DNA of 64,000 nucleotides from Salticus scenicus (Eukaryota; Arthropoda; Arachnida; Araneae; Salticidae). Location: assembly GCA_963930645.1 (NCBI GenBank), contig OZ005650.1, positions 63,120,718-63,184,717 of the forward strand, written 5' to 3'. The notes beneath the pieces are model-generated. The model ran no database searches. It was not told the origin of the DNA and saw only the letters and a list, made by a program, of their open reading frames with translations. Both the position numbers and the translations under genes were made by a program. Below are positions 47,848-59,485 of this stretch, piece by piece. Numbering within the stretch: position 1 is the stretch's first letter; each line of letters starts with the position of its first letter.

Positions 47848-48329
47848 ATGTTGAGACTATCACAAAATATTTTTCTTCATTTTCCTACACAAATTCACGC
47901 ATTACAAATTATTTATTAAAATTTTTATTTGTAAAAGTTTTTATTTATTAAAATTATATTCCATGTTTATCTCAAACAAATATAATGGTACATTTTAAAA
48001 GAAAAACAAAGTTTGTTGCCCCATTAAAATATATATATGTATATATATATATATATATACATATGTGTGTGTTTGAAAAGGTTTTCAATATATATGTATA
48101 TATATTATTTCATTTAATTATTATTATTATTATTATTTTAATGAAAAAATAAATAACTCTTTAAATTAAAAAACTTTTTAAATGAGATAATTAAAAACAT
48201 AAAAATAAATAGGGGAAAGTGGTGTACCTTGGACATAAGTGTACTTCGAACCTATGCCATTTCTAGCTCTATTTATTTAGATATAAAAACAATATCACAT
48301 ACAGTTAAAACATTTACTATTAGGGCTCG

Positions 48330-48360
<31 letters not shown>

Positions 48361-48775
48361 CGGACGGAGGACTGTCGTTTCAATCTACGGATTTTTGCGA
48401 TACCAGTTTTACGATAGTTGGACATTTATTGAAATCGAAAATTTATCGAAAATAAAATTGAATAATTTGCAAGCGATGTTATAATTTGGAAAAATAAATA
48501 AATAAGTAAATAATAATAATAATAATAGTCCTTCGTACAAAACTAAATTCTGTTTTTGCCAGAATTTCACCAAAATCGTTTTTTCTGTTTCTTTCTTTTC
48601 TTAAAAAGAAAAAGAAAAGAAAAGAAATAATAATCAGTATCAAAACGGACAGTATCGAAAAAGTTTTTTTTTTTTTTTTTTTTTTTTTTCCAAAAACTTT
48701 AATATGGCATGGTATGGGTAATGCAGTAGGCATTATAAGACAAAATTTCATATAAATGCACGTAATGAGAATATA
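47848..48775 (-). mobile_element. Hairpin-end element type B, truncated
   Basis: The right end is at 47851-47865 (TTGAGACTATCACAA), followed by arm-like 'tttttcttcattttc' and 'aaattcacgcatta', as in other B copies. The middle shares 'ggaggactgt.gt.tcaatctacgg' with the copy near 19282. It ends near 'acaaaatttcatataaatgcac'. The left hairpin is missing. Confidence 0.5.
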
Positions 48776-49411
48776 TATATATATATTTTTTCTCCAAAAA
48801 AGTGTTATTAAAAAAACTTATTGGTTTTATTCATTTTATTTTTTTTTCTAACATTAGTTTTTTTTTTCTTCCTATAGAATGTTATGTTTGGTTTTAGATA
48901 ACCGGGATGAACAGAGTTCTCAGACAAAAAGTCGCTGATAGCCAAATATATGCAAATTTTGGATTAACAATGGAAGGAAAAATGTGAAAATTTTAATGTT
49001 AATACTAAATAAAAAAAAATTATTATTTAATTAATAAAAGGAAGCGAGTAAAAATTATGTTTAATGCCGTTTTTGATTTTTTATTTGTAAAATACAAGAA
49101 GAAGAAGAAGAAAGGGAAAATATTAAACATTGCCTTGCTTTTGCTTTTTATTTCTCGATGCAATTTATTTATTTATTTATTAATATACTATTTCATTTAT
49201 TAATGTGTTTTGTGTTAAACATTTCCAATATGATATTCTATTTGCATTATATATATATTCGGATTCCAAATTTCTTTCGCGTACATAATTTTAAAATATT
49301 TGTTCCTATATATTAAAAGTTATTCGCAATATTTTGAGAATTTTCATTTAAATCTAAAAGTATAACTATATATCAATAATGAATTAGTGTTTTACTTTTT
49401 TATAAAGCTAA
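48776..49411. other. AT-rich spacer, no gene seen
   Basis: No coding or repeat family is seen apart from (GAA)n near 49098-49111. Confidence 0.5.
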
Positions 49412-50520
49412 ACTAGTATACTGTGGCCATCACACATCTTTCTACTATATCATTGTATCCAACAATGCAACTTACTGGTTAACTTACAAAAATATTTAAT
49501 CTTTCTTCTTATATTAAGGGATTTACATATGCAGTTTGATGCAATTTTATACAACACATGGATTTTCCGAATATAGCTATCTGAAAATTCACAGAATGTG
49601 AGTAAAAAGAGTCCAATTTGTCGGCTATAATACTCTCATATTAAATCAGCATAGTTTTTCACAATGACCCTGTCACACATCCAGTTTGGTGTATTTGACA
49701 TAGATTTTCCATAAACAGGGAAAATTGCAGCATAATGACGCCACCTGTCAGACGATATACACTCAAATTAAATCAGCATAGTTTTTTTTTTTTTTTTTTT
49801 TTTTAATAATGGCCTTTAAAATATCAAATTTTGCGCGCTTATATACTATAAAAACTGAAATATAGCCTTAACCACAATGAATAGGGGAAATGTCAGCATG
49901 GCAAAGCCATTTGCAGAACGATATAATGTCTAAATCTGTACTGATAAGTATAAAGGGTTCAAGTCCAAAAATATCGATTTTGAGTTAAGTACATAGTCAG
50001 ACCCAGAAAAAAATTCTCTATCGATGGGTATAAAGGATTTAAATCCATGTCATTTAGTCTTTGAGAAAATTCATTGGTAAAAAAAGATTCAAGTCAGAAA
50101 TTTAGCATTAATCTCTGTATAAAATGTTTAATTACATTTTTGCCTTTTATTAAATGAAGGTTGACAATCACTGAACGGTATAAAGGGTATAAATCAACAT
50201 AATCCTTTTTTCTTAATCGATTCTTCTGATTAGTTTTTAGTTAGTTTAACTTTACTTTTTATCTCCTGAAAAATCAAGAATATGGACTTTATACTTATCC
50301 TTTATACTTATCCTTTATACTTATCAGTACAGAAATATAGTCAGTATCAATTTATATCAAAATTCAGCTAAATATAAAGTTTTGTGAAATTATCTTTTTA
50401 TTATTCTGTGAGATATAATGCTCACAAAATTTTGGTAACATACACACATTTTATAAAAGTGGACAAATCGGGTTCAGGAGATTCGAAAACGTGTTAATCC
50501 ATCGAAAACTGCAGGTTGAA
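49412..50520 (-). mobile_element. Hairpin-end element type B with internal expansion
   Basis: The right end is at 49412-49437 (ACTAGTATA, hairpin TGTGGCCATCACACA). On the minus strand, the left side has 'acacgttttcgaatctcctg' near 50470. The interior holds two copies of 'atattaaatcagcatagttt' (49639 and 49768) and a three-fold 'ctttatacttatc' near 50287-50327. A CTCF-like core with one mismatch (ACGCCACCT) is at 49738-49746. The terminal left hairpin is not found. Confidence 0.55.
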
Positions 50521-51107
50521 AATTTTCATTTCCAAATTTCATTTTGTGCGCAAAAGTAAACAAAAATTTAAAGAAGACATGTGTTGTATCTTTCATTTTA
50601 ATTATCCAGTAAAATTTATTGGAGAAACAAACATAATAACAAATAAATAAAACAAGAAAAACAAATGCATTAAGGAAATAAAATTTTATCTGTTCTGAAT
50701 ACTTTAAGGAATGACTTTTAAATACCATTAAAATAAATAGAAATATATTCTGTTAATAAGAATTAGAATTTTAAAAGACTTTTTAAGAAATAATGGATTC
50801 CTGAATTTGTTTTAAAATGAGAATAGATATTTGTGGGCTTTATAGCGAAAAGAAATATTGATCCGGCCAAAATCGATCAGAAATATTCCTCCTCCAGAAT
50901 GGGAGGTCTTTTTGCTCAAAATTTCATGTTGCTCCAAATCTTTTGTAGATGGGTATTGAGAAATGAAAGATTTTCAGAATAATTTACTCAAAACTGAACT
51001 AATTTATATTAGAAAAAAAAGAAATTAAATACGCCTGTCTCCGAAAATATCTTATTCATTTTGTTTAAACATTCAGATATTAACCCGAGAAGTAAATGAT
51101 TAATTCC
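50521..51107. other. AT-rich spacer, no gene seen
   Basis: An antisense 84-codon frame (50474-50728) partly overlaps the type B end and has no recognisable domain. Confidence 0.45.
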
Positions 51108-52135
51108 CCTTACCCGTATATGTTAGAGAAAGTATTGTTTTGAGGTCGAAATTTAGTTTTTGCTATAATTACACTTTTTCTCTCTCGCTTTTACTCCACA
51201 AATAGCCAATTCTGCTTTCTAAGTTGGTAGACAGGAGTTACCAATTTTGAACAGAGATCACGGTCGTCAGCCTAGTTGTTCGGTGTTTACCGTAGTTTTC
51301 TCCAAAACTTTCGTGAATATGGACTAGGATCCTCTTAAAGGCCTCTCCACTTATCGTCCCCAGAAGCCAAAGCCAATGTTATTCTTTGGGGAATTTCGCC
51401 CCATTATAACTTATTAACTAATATATATTTTTAAATTCCGTTTTCACATTTAAAAACTTCACAACTATTAAACAATTTATCGCTTTCTAAAAATTATTTA
51501 AAATTTTTTTATTTTATTTTTTTTTTATTTTGAGGTTGTAAAATGCAAATTTTCACAATGTGGAAATTTTAATTTTTGAGCTTAAAAATGAAATCTTAAA
51601 CATTAAAAAAAAATCAATTTTTAGAAAGCGATAAATTGTTTAATAGTTGTGAATTTTCGGAAAGTGTAAACGGAATTTAAAAATATGTATCAGTTAATGA
51701 ATCGGGCAAATTATAGGGCAAAATTTCCCATAGAATAACATTGGTTTCGGCTTTCGGAGACGATAAGTAGAGAGTCCCCTTAAAAAGATCCCCCAAGAGG
51801 GCAACCTCCCTGATCTAGGTCCCTAGAATAGACAATAAATCTTAACCCATACACCAACACCTTCCCCCTCTCTCTGTGTTTATGTGTATGAAGGAGAGGA
51901 AGAGTATGTGTAGTATGTTATCAGAATAACTCAAAAACAGATATTAACAAGAAATTTAAATTCTGTAAATCTGTATGGCATGATGAAATTACTTTAAATA
52001 ATTTACTGAGAACGTGTACAGACTTGTTTACAGGAAGGGACATACAAGATAATTGAAAAATATTATGTCTATGGATGGAATTTTTCCTTGGTATATTTTA
52101 ACAACTTTAGACTGAAATAATTATAATGAAATTCA
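51108..52135 (+). mobile_element. Hairpin-end element type A, left part, split by a MITE
   Basis: The left hairpin is eroded ('cccttacccgtatatgttagagaaagtattg'). The body resumes after the MITE with GTGTTTATGTGTATG, 'tatcagaataactcaaaaac', 'gtacagacttgtttacagg' and 'atgtctatggatggaa', as in other A copies. The MITE at 51335-51783 lies inside. The element's right half is cut by the retrotransposon at 52136. This gives a nested order: type A first, then the MITE and retroelement. Confidence 0.55.
51335..51783. mobile_element. TTAA-flanked palindromic MITE, about 440 bp
   Basis: TTAA lies at 51335-51338 and 51780-51783. Inside, CTCTCCACTTATCGTC is mirrored by GACGATAAGTAGAGAG, and 'aatgttattctttgggg' by 'cccatagaataacatt'. 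The centre pairs 'aatttatcgctttctaaaaa' with its complement. It resembles the ends of 36559-37162. A partial relative is at 62770-63090. It is non-coding. Confidence 0.7.
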
Positions 52136-53140
52136 TCATTATCATCATCAACAACAACTTCAAGGAGTAGGCAGGATGCCTGCTTCGGTTTCATTGGTCA
52201 ATCCACCGCTTTCTCGGACGTTCTCTTTTTCTTCTGCATTTCAGGGTGTAGTCAGAGGCAGCTCTGGAGAATTTTGTCACTGGCATGCGTTGTACATGCT
52301 CTTTCAATTTAGCACGATATTCTTGTACTCTATCACATAAGTTGAATATCTCCAATTCATTCCTGATGTCTTCATTTCGGATCTTGTCGGTGATTGTGCA
52401 GCCCTTTATTGATCTTAGATGTCTCATTTCTGTTGCTTGAATTCTACTCAGATCCTGGCTCCTCAAGGTCCATGTATTTGAGCTGTACAGCAAGACATGT
52501 GTAGTCATGACTTTATGAAGCTTAAGTTGAGTTTCTTTTCGTGTTCTCCTCTTGAGGGTTTTACTCAAGGTTCCGCAGATGTGTTGGAATTTGTTCAATT
52601 TCTTTTGTATTTCGTTCTCATATTCATAAGTTAGATCCTAGGTAGGTAAAGTATGATACTTGTTCTGTGACTTCATTTTCATTGACAATCTTTGTGCGAA
52701 TAGGTTCTTTACCTTTAAAAGCCATAGATTTAGTTTTTTCCCTTTTTTTTTTTTTTTTTTATCGAGATTTTCGTTCTGATTTTCGTATTTTGTGAAGTCT
52801 ATACGTCGATCTCTGTAGATCGTCTTCATATTTCTGAATAATAGCTGGGCCATCCGCGAACAGCAGTGTGTTGATGTTAGTGTCCGCATTTAGCCTAATG
52901 CCTGAGGCGGCCGAATTTTTCCATGTTTTTTTCCATGTTCGTATGATGTCGTCTATGTAGAGATTAAACAAGGTTGGAGGTAAACTACAGCCCTGTCTGA
53001 CTCCTTGGTTAGTGTCAATCTCGTTGGTTTTGTGTATACCGATGAGTATCTTTGTATGTTGATATAAAGACTGACATGCCTGGATCAGGTATCGGGAAAA
53101 TCCCCTACATTTCATGATAGACCATAGCTTTTCCCTGAAA
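52136..53140 (-). pseudogene. Dead non-LTR retrotransposon, 3' part of reverse transcriptase
   Basis: Two minus frames cover the end of a LINE reverse transcriptase. The first (53140 to about 52759) has QGVRQGCSL, TLFNLYIDDII and then FADG, where the catalytic FADD motif should stand: the second Asp is Gly (codon at 52849-52851). The second frame (52598-52191) carries the typical C-terminal text YSSNTWTLRSQDL, HLRSIKGC and RERPRKRW before the stop. The frames are separated by a shift near an expanded poly-T (52742-52760). The 3' end is a (GAT/GTT)-rich tail, as in RTE-like LINEs. The 5' part is truncated in RT, as usual for LINE copies. The exact clade is not certain. Confidence 0.85.
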
Positions 53141-53156
53141 AAATTATTTTATAAAT

Positions 53157-53199
<43 letters not shown>

Positions 53200-53457
53200 G
53201 TGTACATTTATATGCACACCTTTTTTTCTACTTTATCAGAAAATGCGCATCTGCTGTTATAACACAAGTCGGCATTATATTATCAGACATGCAAAAAGCC
53301 CGATATAGAAAATTCTGTATTATATGCATGACCCAGTTGGTGGCAAGGCTGCTTAAATAGAATTCACCCTTTTTTCCTTTACATGCAATCCTATGGTACT
53401 TTTGTTTTTTCGAATTATAAGGATATCTCATTGAAAAATAAGTCATTTCGAATTCTA

Positions 53458-53490
<33 letters not shown>

Positions 53491-53502
53491 CCATGTTTAG
53501 AA
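53141..53502. other. AT-rich spacer with (AT)n and poly-T
   Basis: (AT)n at 53160-53197 and poly-T at 53459-53485. No gene is seen. Confidence 0.55.
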
Positions 53503-53524
53503 CGTGTCACCTTTTATTTCAGTA

Positions 53525-53561
<37 letters not shown>

Positions 53562-53654
53562 ATACATTAAAATATTTTATTTCATTATGTAAACTTAGTG
53601 CTCTAATTTTCAACCTCAGAAAGAAATATTTAAATTTATATATATATATATATA

Positions 53655-53691
<37 letters not shown>

Positions 53692-53868
53692 CATTAAGCT
53701 AAAAGGTGACATGTCGCCATTTGTTTCAGTGAACAATTTTTAAAATAATATATTTAAATATTTTATTTCATTATGCAAACTTAGTGCACTAATTTTAAAT
53801 CTGTGAAAAGAAACAGTTAAGTTTATTTAAAAATAAAAAATCTTATTAAGCTAAAAGGCGACATGTTC
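53503..53868. repeat. Two-unit tandem duplication
   Basis: Unit 1 (53503-53707) and unit 2 (53708-53868) share 'atttcagt.aa', 'aaatattttatttcattatg', 'aaacttagtgc.ctaatttt' and 'attaagctaaaagg.gaca'. Unit 1 is longer through poly-T, (AT)n and poly-A expansions. It is a recent local duplication and is non-coding. Confidence 0.75.
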
Positions 53869-55084
53869 AAAGAGGGCAATTCAAAAACCAGAATTCGAAA
53901 AACTTCATTTTTGAATGAGCTATCCTTACAATACGAAGCAACAGAAATCCCACAGGATAACATGGGAAGGGAGAAAAAAGAATCTGACTGGTGTGCAGCC
54001 GTAACAGAAGAGGTTGTTTAATTTATAAATCGGCAAAAGGAAAATGAAATAAAAGAAAAGAAAGAAATAAGAAGAAGATGAGGAAGAGAAAAAAAGAAAG
54101 AAAGAAAAAAGTATATTGTGATAATGACTACTCGGCGAAAGAGAAGTATAGCAATAAATTTTTTTGAAAAAAAAAAATATATACATATGTATTAGCTTAA
54201 AAAAATTTTTTGAACTCTTCTGGTTTATTTGATTTAAGTAAAACTATTTTCTGATGACTAGATATAACTAAAAATAATTTTCAAACTTTATGCGTCAGAA
54301 GATTTATTTTGGTTGTCCTGTAAAAAACACGTTTTTGGGACAAATTTTTGCTTAAAATTATAAAATCAACTGGGCGTTTTTTTTTTTTTAATGGCGATAA
54401 AAGACAATTATCGGAAGATATTGTGAAAAATGATCATATCGTGCTATTAAAAAAAAAAAAATCTAAGTAACCAATAAAAAAAAAAAAAAAATCCTCAAAA
54501 ATAAATAAATAAATAAATAAAAAAATTAGTCATGTTGTTTACAAGGAAACATTGTCCCTAAGTCGCGTTCTTGGCATAACTATTCTTTAAACGTTGTAGT
54601 TCCCCTACTATTTATAAATATGATATTGGAACAGAAAAAAAAAATACTTTATTTTGTTCAGTAATTTTCATTGAAGAAATCTCAAAGAAAGAAAAAAAAA
54701 TCAACAAGTGGTGCTGGAGAAACGACGCGACGTAACAAAGTTGAGCTTTAGAACCCTGCCCGTATAGGTCGTCAAAGCTCTATACTTCCCTTAAAGTGTC
54801 ATTTTGTGAACAGTTCACTTAGAAAAGTACCATAAAGCTGCATTGAATTCATTTTAGATGGATACCTGAAATATATTCCAAGGATTTGTTTAAGACAAAT
54901 TTGGCTCCCTTTACAAAATTTGTCATATAAAAAATGAACTCTTCACAAAACTTTTTTACCTGTCTTTCAAGCAAGCTAATGTACAAACTGACAACCCTAC
55001 AGACAGATATCGCATCAGTTTTTCTGAGTTTCTGATTCCTCATTCTTCAAAACATGTAGAAATGCCTCCCCCCTTCTCCCCCCG

Positions 55085-55116
<32 letters not shown>

Positions 55117-55206
55117 CAAATTTGTAAGAATACCGAAGTTTTCATTACTTACAATGGAAACTAAAAACTAAGTGAAAAATTATAAGATAATTTTTTTTTT
55201 TTATAT
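53869..55206. other. AT-rich filler, no gene seen
   Basis: A purine-rich (GAAA) block lies near 54040-54110 and poly-A near 55086-55112. Frames at 53926-54186 and 54849-55043 show no domain. Confidence 0.5.
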
Positions 55207-55602
55207 ACTATGTTTTAAATTTTCTAATGAATCATAGAGCACAACTTTTTATAATTTTTTAACGTTCACGTTTAATTAGATGTATTTATTTTTATGTCGA
55301 AAGAAAATGAACTCGTAAATTTTTTTGACAACAATTAAATTATAGCTAATATCTTAATGGCTATTTTAACGCCATTAGTATGTTATTATTTTGATATTTT
55401 AATTAATTATAAGAAAACTAATCAAAAATTCGAAAATCAGACATAGAAGTATTGTGTTGTCACCGGGTTCTGAGCTACTGTGAAAGTTTCAAATGTCTAG
55501 CTAGTAGGGAAGTTAGTTAAAATTCGACTGCAAGATTTGTACCGGACAAACAAACAAACAAACATACAAACAAAAAAGAATAGAAGTTAATAAAAACATG
55601 GT
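55207..55602 (-). mobile_element. Type F repeat, copy 1
   Basis: It runs from ACTATGTTTTAAATTTTC to TAAAAACATGGT, so the ends form an ACCATGTTTT inverted repeat. On the minus strand it has 'taacttc', then a TTTGTTTGTTTG run, 'gtacaaatcttgca', 'actaacttccctactagcta' and 'tttgaaactttcacagtag'. It is about 400 bp and has no coding frame. Confidence 0.65.
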
Positions 55603-56500
55603 ACAATAGCGTAAGAATACATCACAGACGAGGGAAGATGCACATATATTTAAAAATTACAATTTAAATACCTTTTTCTTTTTTGTTATTTTCTTTTCTT
55701 TTCTTTTATTATTTTTTAAATACTTCTGTTTAGAAATATTTTATTAAAAAATATACATACAAATGTGTAATCCGGATGAGGTGTTCCATTATAAATTAAT
55801 AATTATGTATATTGTGACATTTTTTTTTTTTTTTATTCTGGATGTATTCATAGTTTATAAATTAATACTTATATTCATTCAAAAAGTCCATTATGGATGT
55901 AAAAGACCGTTGTAATTTAAACCTTTTGGGGCATGTATATCTTTGCCCGTAATTGTAATGCAAAACACTCAGCACCATCATTGATTTCTTTTCCACTCCT
56001 CCAAATTGCTGAGTTCTTTCATTTTTTTCGAACATGGATTTTTTCAAAAAGTTAGAGATGAAGAGTTATTATCAGCTTTCAAATTATTCCTAATTTTAAA
56101 GTTATGCAAAATTCGATTAATAATTTGACGACGAACATGTCATTCAAATTTCATGTTTACATATTTACTTGTTCAAGAGTTATGAGCAAAAGAAGATAAA
56201 GAGAAAACAGGTTGTTGCTTGATTTTCATAGACCAATAATGTATTTTTTTTGCTTTGTATAAAGTTTATTATGCTTTTTCCATAAATGGTAGTTAGCTCA
56301 TTAATTCACGTTTTCCTTCCTGGTGCTTGATCACTGTAAATACGAATTATTATTATTATTATTATTATCATCATCATGATAATGATTGTGTGAATTGTGT
56401 GTGTAAAACTTCCATATGATTCTGCAAGGTAAGGTATTATTATCTTGTTATTTCTAACTTTCTGTTATTTTTAAGTTTAATATTTCGATTGTTTTTCGTT

Positions 56501-56540
<40 letters not shown>

Positions 56541-56794
56541 TATTCGGTAATACTTCTTGGGTACTGCTGGTAAAGTTTTGCGAAAGTATTAGACTTCATA
56601 GAAATAATGTTATTTTTACAACCCTACAGCCCTAATACCCTTGACGAAGTTATGGCTATGTCTTTTGGGTTTTTTTTTCACAGTTATTATATATCATGGT
56701 ATATTATTTTTTCATCATCTTTTAGTTACATTGTACGTTTTTCAGTATGTAATCTTCCGTTGCTTGGGTTGTTTATTAAATTCTTAATGATTTT
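55603..56794. other. AT-rich filler, no gene seen
   Basis: (TTA)n/(ATC)n near 56348-56378 and (AT)n at 56503-56535. The plus frame at 56607-56810 is not recognisable. Confidence 0.5.
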
Positions 56795-57620
56795 ACCATG
56801 TTTTTATTAACTTCGATTCTTGTTTGTTTGTTTGTGTGTTTGTCAGGGACAAATCTTGCAATCGATTTTTAACTAACTTCCCGACTAGCTAGATATTTGA
56901 AATTTTCAGGACAGCTCACAACACGGTGACAATACATTTTTCTAATAATTTTAGTCAACTATTGCAGGTCCCGCTGCCTTCGGCAGCGCTTATATGATTC
57001 GACAGAAAATTTATTTAACTAACTTCCCGACTAGCTAGACATTTGAAACTTCCAGAATAGTTCAGAACACGGTGAAAATACATTTTTTTAATACCTTTAG
57101 TCAACTGTTTCGGGTTCCCGCTGCCTTCGGCAGCGTTATTAGTACAAAGCTTGCAATCGATTTTCACTAACTTTCCGACTAGCTAGACATTTGAAACTTT
57201 CAGGATAGCTCAAAACACGGTGACAATACATTTTTTTAATACTTTTAGTCAACTGTTTCAGGTCCCCACTGCCTTCGGCAGCGTTTATATGATTCAACAG
57301 AAAATTTATTTAACTAACTTCCCGACTAGCTAGACATTTGAAACTTTCAGAATAGTTCAGAACACGGTGAAAATGCATTTTTTAAATATTTTTAACCAAC
57401 TGCTCCGGGTTCCTGCTGCCTTCGGCAGCGTTACCAGTACAAAGCTTGCAATCGATTTTTCACTAACTTCCCGACTAGCTAGACATTTGAAACTTTTATA
57501 ATAGCTCAAAACACGAGAGCAACGAATTTTTTTTTTTTTTTTACTTTTATCCAATTGCTCCGGGTTCCCGCTGCCTTCGGTAGCGTTTATATGATTCAAC
57601 AGAAAATTTAAAAACATGGT
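56795..57620 (+). mobile_element. Type F repeat, copy expanded by a 148-bp satellite
   Basis: It starts ACCATGTTTTTATTAACTTC with a TTTGTTTG run and ends AAAAACATGGT. Between them lies the five-unit tandem array listed separately. The unexpanded copies at 55207 and 59647 have only one unit, so the array grew inside this copy. Confidence 0.65.
56974..57585 (+). repeat. 148-bp tandem array of alternating units with a perfect palindrome
   Basis: CTGCCTTCGG occurs at 56974, 57121, 57269, 57416 and 57571, so units are 147-155 bp. Units alternate between a form followed by 'tatatgattc.acagaaaa' and a form followed by 'agtacaaagcttgcaatcga', giving a higher-order unit of about 295 bp. Most junctions bear GCTGCCTTCGGCAGC, a 15-bp palindrome; the third unit has A for the first G and the fifth reads GGTAGC in the right arm. 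All units share 'cgactagctagacatttgaaac'. GC-rich palindromes at regular spacing in AT-rich DNA are striking. Confidence 0.85.
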
Positions 57621-58002
57621 ATATAAAAGATCTTTTTATCTTGTAATTACTTATCATGATTTGCTTTCTAATTTATACGTATTGGGGTTATGAAATGCAT
57701 ATATATAAACATAAATAATTGTATAATACTGTTGTTTTATTAGTTGTGTGTTTATTTGTAAAATAATAATAATAATAATAATAATAATTTTTTTTTTTTT
57801 TTTAATTATTCAATATTTTTCTATCATTCCCGCCCATAACAAAATTTTCATCGCTTTTGAACTCGTTGAACCTATTATAAACGTATGTAGTGCGTCATCA
57901 AAATTTTTACCACATTATTGTTATTTAAATTTTATAACCTAAAATATGCAACAATTCTAAAAACTGGAATTGATTATTTCCCCATTCAGTATACCAGTTG
58001 TC
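57621..58002. other. AT-rich spacer, no gene seen
   Basis: (TAA)n followed by poly-T at 57764-57803. The frame at 57748-57942 is a simple-repeat product. Confidence 0.5.
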
Positions 58003-58018
58003 GGGGGGGGGGGGGGGG
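58003..58018 (+). repeat. Poly-G run, 16 bases
   Basis: Sixteen uninterrupted G residues mark the start of the GC-richer patch. The run could form a G-quadruplex. Confidence 0.9.
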
Positions 58019-58019
58019 A

Positions 58020-58420
58020 TTCTGAACCACGGAAGTGTAGAAGGCACATCGACCTTTCCTTCTCAATGGATATCAGGAGTTGTGTGTAAAAGAGGGATGC
58101 TTCTTACATCAGTCTGTGATTTAGAGATGCAGAGGCTTTGCTCTTAAAAGATCGTTCGATGAGGTTGCGAATCGATGCATACGGGCGCCACCTGTCGATT
58201 CAAAACGTAAAGCGCCGTCGCAAAGGGAAAGATTCAGTTCTCTACTCTCTACATGATCTCATTGCGTCATCTGCGGTTATCTCAAGAATATGCTACTGGC
58301 CGAAAGGCACAAAAAGAATGAACTCTGCATTTTATTTTACTTTATTTTATTTCATTAGTGAATTACCCGCTATTTGTCTCGCTGGTTATGTCCATCTTTT
58401 ATCGTTTGCAATTTGAAATG
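58020..58420 (+). promoter_or_regulatory. GC-richer intronic patch with CTCF-like and E-box motifs
   Basis: Composition is nearer even than anywhere in the surrounding 20 kb, and the sequence does not match a repeat family found elsewhere in the window. It contains GGCGCCACCTGTCG at 58184-58197, which overlaps a CTCF-like core (AGGTGGCGC on minus) and an E-box CACCTG. A 92-codon open frame (58138-58416) has no recognisable domain and ends in hydrophobic AT-coded sequence. It is a candidate enhancer, insulator or alternative first exon. Confidence 0.35.
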
Positions 58421-58828
58421 CAGACTTTGCAAGTGTAAACGCAAACTAGATATTCTTTATTTAAATAACTTTACTTTTATAACTAATGATTAAGTTAGTG
58501 CGATTCCCCTAGAAGATTTTTGTAATAGTTATGAATTTCTTAAGGAGGGAAATTATTATTTCGGATTTTTGCAGTTTTAGGGTGGATTAAAGGAATAAAA
58601 TGAAAAATAAGAAGGAAATATGTAAAAGTCTACAGACTTTACCATATAAACAGTATTAAAGACAAATAAACGATACAAAGACTAATAAACAATGTTAAAG
58701 ATTTGTCATTCTGGGCATATTATTTCATTTGATATTTAATGTTAAAAAATATCTTGAATGAAAACTTTAAACCTATATTTACCCCCCCCCCCTTTTAGAT
58801 AGGAGATAAGCATCCAAATTCGCATTTT
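58421..58828. other. AT-rich spacer, no gene seen
   Basis: It contains a C10 run near 58783-58792 and no recognised features. Confidence 0.45.
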
Positions 58829-59450
58829 TAACACTTTCCAATAAAGTTGAAAAGTGTTTATGACTTCGGTTTGTCTGTCTGTCCGCGCTCTGACTCCCGT
58901 AAATATTAATGGAATTTCTTGAAACTCATACGCGCTATTTAAGATCACTATCACATGTTTCCTATTGAAAATAGAGTAAATAACTCTGCTGGCTTGAGTA
59001 TAGGGACACCCGAAATTATTCCAAAGCATTGTGTTCAATGAGAGCTATTTCTACAAACCATATTTTAAACCATGAAATTGAAATATGTTATTCAAATTCT
59101 TTGTTGGATGTTCCCCATTGAAAATGGAGAAAATATCATCACTGGTTTGTGTATAAGGATACTCGAAAGTATTCCAAAACCTTGCGTTCTATGAGAGGTA
59201 TTTCTCTAAACCATATTTCCAATAAACCACCTTTGTTTTGCGCAAATGTTAACGAAATTGACGATATTCATATACACAAAAAAATGTGTTCTGTAGTACA
59301 TAGTATGAGTAGTATATACTAAAATTACAATTTTCGTGGCAATTGAATTTTGTTTTCAATACTGGGCGCAATCCTAAAATGTACGTGGTAGACGATATAA
59401 TAAAATGTGTTAGAAAATTTACTTTTTAAACCATAAAATTAGCGGACGTA

Positions 59451-59485
<35 letters not shown>

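Noticed and set aside
53926..54186. Minus-strand frame rich in Phe and Ser
   Set aside because: It is a translation of a GAAA/GAAG purine tract.
56974..57585. CRISPR-like array of spaced palindromes
   Set aside because: The intervening sequences are themselves repeated and the DNA is eukaryotic. It is a tandem satellite.
58138..58416. 92-codon frame starting MLLKDRSMRL as a gene
   Set aside because: No domain or homology is recognised, and the second half is translated AT-rich sequence. The region is more interesting as a regulatory candidate.
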